Source of the DNA: Pyrinomonadaceae bacterium
Lineage (GTDB): Bacteria; Acidobacteriota; Blastocatellia; Pyrinomonadales; Pyrinomonadaceae
Reading direction: 5' to 3'
NCBI GenBank assembly: GCA_030841105.1
Contig: JAVEDE010000014.1
Span: forward strand, 1 to 55,640
DNA: 55,640 nucleotides
Shown here: one piece after another, positions 52,067 to 55,640 of the stretch
Layout: each line of letters begins with the position of its first letter
Numbering within the stretch: the first letter of the stretch is position 1
Program-made: the position numbers and the translations under genes
The notes under the pieces: model-generated
What the model was told of the DNA's origin: nothing
The model's input: only the letters and a program-made list of their open reading frames with translations
Database searches by the model: none

Positions 52067-52449
52067 TTCGCCTCACCTTTTGCCCTTAGCGGGCGACATC
52101 CCATCTCTCCACACGGCGCATCCACGCCCGTCAACGGCATTTCCCCTTCTCCACGCCGCTCGTTTTCCCGGTTGCAGCGCGACGCCGCGCCTCGACGCCG
52201 CCCACCCGCGCCAAACGCGCGCTCAGCCGCGTCTACGCCACGCTCAGCGGCAACTTTGACGCGCGCAGCGGGATGTTTGCGCCGCTCAGCGGCATGTGTA
52301 CACCGCTCAGCGGCAACTTTCACATGCTCATCCGCACCTGCGACACGTTCAGCGGCGTCTCGAACACGCTCAGCGGCATGTGTAACGCGCTCATCCGCGT
52401 CTGTAACGCGCGCAGCGGCATGTTTTGCTTGCGCAGCGGCATCTTTCAC
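52063..52449 (-). CDS. Possible heptad-repeat protein encoded by the tandem array
   Basis: The 128-residue frame from GTG 52449 gives ten or more units of A-A-E-R-V-x-D type (charged and small residues at fixed heptad positions), then a Gly/Arg-rich tail with CGEMGCRPLRAKGEAN. In-frame heptads continue upstream of the GTG without a better start, up to a stop near 52624. The regular phase and helix-compatible composition favour coding on this strand over the plus-strand frames, but no ribosome site or homologue is recognised. Confidence 0.35.
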   Translation of the reverse strand: MKDAAAQAKHAAARVTDADERVTHAAERVRDAAERVAGADEHVKVAAERCTHAAERRKHPAARVKVAAERGVDAAERAFGAGGRRRGAASRCNRENERRGEGEMPLTGVDAPCGEMGCRPLRAKGEAN

Positions 52450-52574
52450 GCGCTCAGCGGCTTCTCTAACGTGTACGACTGCATCTGTGACGCGCTCAGC
52501 GGCGTCTGTGACGTGTGCGGCGGCGTTTGTGCGGTGCGCCGCGGCGTCTGTAGGGTGCGCGGGGGCGTTTTCGG
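52218..52574. repeat. 21-bp tandem repeat array, 17 phased units
   Basis: Seventeen consecutive 21-bp units with no insertion or deletion; consensus CGCGCTCAGCGGCRTSTKTRA with substitutions. As 21 is seven codons, reading frames stay open: on the minus strand a GTG-started frame (52449-52063, 128 residues) encodes heptads of the form T-D-A-A-E-R-V, a typical amphipathic-helix pattern; both plus-strand frames are also open (C/S/A-rich). I cannot tell whether any is translated. It lies between mglA (+) and the BNR gene (-). Confidence 0.92.
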
Positions 52575-52624
52575 CAGGGGATTCGGCGTTGCGAACCGTG
52601 TTATGTGCGTGATGCGGACAGATT

Positions 52625-52687
52625 AAGCCCGCGAGAGGGGCGAAGGCCGTCTAACACTCAGACAGCCTTTGCCTCTCCCACGGGCTT
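52625..52687 (-). terminator. Long imperfect hairpin at the end of the BNR gene
   Basis: AAGCCCGCGAGAGGGGCGAAGG pairs with CCTTTGCCTCTCCCACGGGCTT in part, with GTCT/AGAC next to the loop, eight bases after the stop of the minus-strand BNR gene. There is no strong T-run, so terminator status is probable rather than certain. Confidence 0.6.
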
Positions 52688-52694
52688 CGTTACT

Positions 52695-55640
52695 TTACCT
52701 GTCGTTTTCTTTCCATTCCGGGATGCGCCCCGGCGTGTGTGGCGCGCCCGCGGCTTCCATCGCCTTCTCAAGCCGCGTGAGGTCGCCTTCGATGAGAGCG
52801 CGCAAGTTCGTGAGCACGGTCTCGAACTCCTGCGCGGCGACGGCGTACTGCGCGGCGTGCGTTCCAGTCGGGCGCGCGATAGCCATGCGCTGCTCGCCGA
52901 CGATCTGGCCGACGCGGTCGCTGATCGAAGGCGGCGTGTTCTGGTTGCGCGCGCGCAGCACCGTGTCGCCGCGAAGAGAGCGCAGGATGTCGTTGACGCG
53001 CCGGTCAATCGCCGTGGCGTCGGCCAACAACTTGTCGCCCGCAGACGGCGTATCGAGCAGGGCGCGGCGGATGGTGGCGAGTCGCGGCTTGAGCGCGTTG
53101 GCCGTCTCCAGAGCGCCCGCCACGGCGCGTTGCAGCCGCGCGACCTTCTGCTGAAACTCGACGAGCGCGGCGCGATCTGCCGCCGACATGCCCGACTGCC
53201 CTTCGACCACGACGTTGAAAGTTTGCGCCGCGCCGAGCGGCGTCAACACACCGTTGACGCGCTTCGCAATCGAGACTTGATACGCGCCGGGCATGACGAG
53301 CGCGCCCGAAGGGGCTTCAAAGAACGGGTCGGAAGCGTCTTCCGGCGTTGGCGGCGCGGCGAGCGTCGGTGAGGGCGAGCGCAAGTCCCACGTCACGCGC
53401 TGCATCCCTGCTGTGACCGCCCCCGTCAAACGACGCACGACGCGCCCCGACGCATCCGACACGGTCAGGATGACGACGGGCGCTTCCTCTTCCTCCTCCG
53501 CGCGCAGGTCTTCGCCCGTCGGGAGCGCGACGGCGGCGTTCCGTTTCTCGGCTTCCTTCTCCGCTTCCTGCCGACGCACCTTGCGCGTCTTGATCGTCTC
53601 TTTCAGATAGTAGGTGAAGGTCGCGCCGAAGGGCGGGTTCTCCGCCGTGTAAAAAGACTCGCCCTGAAAACTCTTGCCGCGCCCGCCGAGCGGCTGCGAC
53701 TGGATGTACATGAGCGCGTCTTTGACGGGGAACAAAAAGCTCTCGCCGCGCAGCATCTCCGCCGACACGAGACGCAGCGGCGCGTAGTTGTCGAGCACGT
53801 AGATGCCGCGCCCGAACGTGCCGATGACGAGATCGTTCTCGCGCTTCTGCACGGCGATGTCGCGCACGGCAATCGTCGGGAAGTTCCCTTTGAGTTGCAC
53901 CCACTTTTGGCCGCCGTTGACAGAGAAGAAGAGGCCGAACTCCGTGCCCGCGAACAAGAGGTTCGCGTTGACGTGATCCTCTGCGATGGCGAGGACGGGG
54001 CCGTTTGCGGGCAGGTCGCCCTTGAGCGAAGTCCAGTTGCGCCCCGCGTCCGTGGACTTCAAAAGATACGGCGCGAAATCCGCGTTCCAGTGATTGTCGA
54101 AAGAGACGTAGACGGTGTTCGCATCGTGGTTGGAGGTAACGATGCGCGAGACGTAGGCCGCGTCGGGCACGCCGGGAAACTTCTCTATCTTGCGCCAGTT
54201 TTTGCCGCCATCCTCCGTCACCTGCAACAGGCCGTCGTCGCTGCCGACGTAGATCAAGCCCTCTCTCTTCTGCGACTCGGCGAGCGCGGACGCGTTGCCG
54301 TAGAAGGCCGTCGAGGCGTGCTTCGAGACGGCGTCCACGCCCCACACACGCCCCATCACGGGCAGCTTGTCGCGGTCGAGCGCGCGCGAGAGTTCGCCGC
54401 TCACGATTGTCCAACTGTCGCCGCGGTCGTCCGAACGATAGAGACGGTTGGCGGCGAAGTAGAGGCGCGTGTGCAGGTGCGGGCTGATGATGAAGGGCAC
54501 GTCCCAGTTGAGACGCAAGGGGTCTTCGCCGCGCCCCGTGGCGGGCTGGATGCCGACGCGCTCGCCCGTGCGCTTGTCGAAGCGCGCGAGACCGCCGTGC
54601 TGGTATTCGGCGTAGATGGTGTTCGGGTCGGTCGGGTCAACTTGAGAACGAAAGCCGTCGCCGCCCTGCGTGACGAACCAGTCGGCGTTCGTGATGCCGG
54701 ACGCGCTGCGCGTGCGCGCCGGGCCGCCGACGCTGAAGTTGTCCTGCGTGCCGCCGTAGACGTTGTAGAAGGGCGCGGCGTTGTCGGTCGTCACGTCGTA
54801 AAACTGCGTGATGGGCAGATTCTCCACGAAGTCCCACGTCGCGCCGCGATCATAAGATTCGTAGAGGCCGCCATCGTTGCCGTTGAGATAGTGGTTGTTG
54901 TTATCGGGATCGATCCAGAGGACGTGGTTGTCAACGTGCTTCGAGCGTTCGCCGAGCCGCGTCAAAGTTTTGCCGCCGTCGTTCGAGACCATGTTGAAGA
55001 CGTTCATCACGTAGATACGATCAAGCTCTTTCGGGTCGGCGTAGATTTGCGAGTAGTACATCGCCGTCGTGTCGTACTCGTTGCGCCGTTCCCAGTTGCC
55101 GCCGCGGTCGGTGGAGCGGAAGATGCCGCCCTTGCGGTCGGCCGCCTCGACCGTGGCGTAGATGACGTTCGTGTCAACGGGCGAGATGGCGAGGCCGATG
55201 CGCCCCATGTCTGAGGTGGGCAGGCCGCGCGTGAGTTTGTTCCACGTCGCGCCCGCGTCCGTTGACTTGTAGAGCGCGCTCTCCGGCCCGCCGTTGATCA
55301 TCGTGAAGACGTGGCGGCGTCGCTGGTAGGCGGCGGCGTAGAGCGTGTCCGGGTTGTTCGGATCAATGACGACATCTGTGACGCCGGTGTTCTCGCCGAT
55401 CTTCAAAATCTGTTTCCACGTCCCACCGTTGTCGGTCGTTTTGTAGAGGCCGCGCTCGCCGCCCGCGCCCCATAGCGGCCCTTGCGCGGCGACGTAGACG
55501 GTCGCCGAGTCGCGCGGGTCAATGGCGATGCGCCCGATGTGCTCGGAAGTTTTGAGGCCGACGTTTTTCCAACTCCGCCCGCCGTCGTCCGAACGGTAGA
55601 CGCCGTTGCCGTAAGAGACGCTGCGCTGGCTGTTGTTCTC
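52695..55640 (-). CDS. BNR/VPS10-type repeat protein (5' end outside window)
   Basis: At least 980 residues, with the N-terminus missing beyond the right edge (the frame is open to base 55640). It is built of sialidase/BNR Asp-box repeats of a beta-propeller: S-x-D-x-G-x-T/S-W units such as STDRGGNWERR, SYDRGATWD, SDDRGDSWT, STDAGRNWTS and SVNGGQKW, in two propeller-like groups, followed by a beta domain (VILTVSDASGRVVRRLTG) and a helical C-terminus. This is the layout of large secreted VPS10/sortilin-like or glycosidase-annotated proteins abundant in Acidobacteriota. Glycosidase activity is not shown by the sequence; binding of proteins or sugars is as likely. Confidence 0.88.
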   Translation of the reverse strand, partial: ENNSQRSVSYGNGVYRSDDGGRSWKNVGLKTSEHIGRIAIDPRDSATVYVAAQGPLWGAGGERGLYKTTDNGGTWKQILKIGENTGVTDVVIDPNNPDTLYAAAYQRRRHVFTMINGGPESALYKSTDAGATWNKLTRGLPTSDMGRIGLAISPVDTNVIYATVEAADRKGGIFRSTDRGGNWERRNEYDTTAMYYSQIYADPKELDRIYVMNVFNMVSNDGGKTLTRLGERSKHVDNHVLWIDPDNNNHYLNGNDGGLYESYDRGATWDFVENLPITQFYDVTTDNAAPFYNVYGGTQDNFSVGGPARTRSASGITNADWFVTQGGDGFRSQVDPTDPNTIYAEYQHGGLARFDKRTGERVGIQPATGRGEDPLRLNWDVPFIISPHLHTRLYFAANRLYRSDDRGDSWTIVSGELSRALDRDKLPVMGRVWGVDAVSKHASTAFYGNASALAESQKREGLIYVGSDDGLLQVTEDGGKNWRKIEKFPGVPDAAYVSRIVTSNHDANTVYVSFDNHWNADFAPYLLKSTDAGRNWTSLKGDLPANGPVLAIAEDHVNANLLFAGTEFGLFFSVNGGQKWVQLKGNFPTIAVRDIAVQKRENDLVIGTFGRGIYVLDNYAPLRLVSAEMLRGESFLFPVKDALMYIQSQPLGGRGKSFQGESFYTAENPPFGATFTYYLKETIKTRKVRRQEAEKEAEKRNAAVALPTGEDLRAEEEEEAPVVILTVSDASGRVVRRLTGAVTAGMQRVTWDLRSPSPTLAAPPTPEDASDPFFEAPSGALVMPGAYQVSIAKRVNGVLTPLGAAQTFNVVVEGQSGMSAADRAALVEFQQKVARLQRAVAGALETANALKPRLATIRRALLDTPSAGDKLLADATAIDRRVNDILRSLRGDTVLRARNQNTPPSISDRVGQIVGEQRMAIARPTGTHAAQYAVAAQEFETVLTNLRALIEGDLTRLEKAMEAAGAPHTPGRIPEWKENDR

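Noticed and set aside
52218..52574. CRISPR or VNTR in rRNA-like locus
   Set aside because: Units abut with no spacers; it is a plain tandem array.
53895..55214. 439-codon plus-strand frame opposite the BNR gene
   Set aside because: Val/Asp/Arg-rich shadow of the beta-propeller gene; no recognisable feature.

Overview
The window looks like a chromosomal segment of a GC-rich bacterium, most likely Acidobacteriota of the Blastocatellia/Pyrinomonas type. This is inferred from gene content and style: an MglA/MglB pair, a TonB-like C-terminal protein, a BNR/VPS10-type secreted protein, a microcompartment locus without BMC-T shell proteins, and unusual intergenic repeat hairpins. No rRNA or tRNA gene was seen, so the taxonomy is inference.

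Left part (1-17.8 kb, minus strand): a compact division and cell-wall cluster transcribed from mraZ towards ftsZ: mraZ, rsmH, ftsL, ftsI, murF, mraY, murD, ftsW, murG, murC, murB, ftsQ, ftsA, ftsZ. murE and ddl are missing, and a 253-base gap lies next to the place where murE would be expected. Three GTGG boxes spaced exactly 10 bp apart upstream of mraZ form a textbook MraZ operator.

18-30.4 kb: plus-strand housekeeping genes (ZIP metal transporter, TPM-domain protein, nucleotidyltransferase-fold protein, LemA) end at a strong terminator. A minus-strand bacterial microcompartment locus follows (class II aldolase, one BMC-H, three BMC-P/EutN proteins, and an uncharacterised Cys-tailed protein), with a TonB-like gene and the NADH-sensing repressor rex upstream. 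Divergent from rex run ruvA, ruvB, a YihY-family membrane protein, queA and a GNAT acetyltransferase.

30.4-44.5 kb: accessory block. It begins with a visibly AT-richer 954-residue TIR/NB-ARC/TPR (STAND, NLR-like) protein next to two tandem HTH paralogues with a palindrome at their promoter. A receiver-domain protein, a TlpA-like thioredoxin protein, a secreted alpha/beta hydrolase with a partner, a coiled-coil protein and a glycine-zipper protein follow. The block ends with a three-gene minus-strand cassette (deoxyribosyltransferase/TIR-like protein, large unrecognised protein, four-TM SLATT/DUF4231-like protein) that I consider a candidate undescribed defence system.

44.7-55.6 kb: glmS (with terminator), glmU, yvcK, a lysine/alanine-rich TPR protein, mglB, mglA, a perfectly phased 21-bp tandem repeat array (17 units), and a large BNR-repeat protein cut by the right window edge.

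Throughout the core regions, intergenic gaps carry hairpin elements whose arms are short degenerate tandem words (for example TGACAAG/TGACGAG). At least six word families share this architecture, and several genes (murF, murD, murG, murB, glmU) take their stop codons from them.
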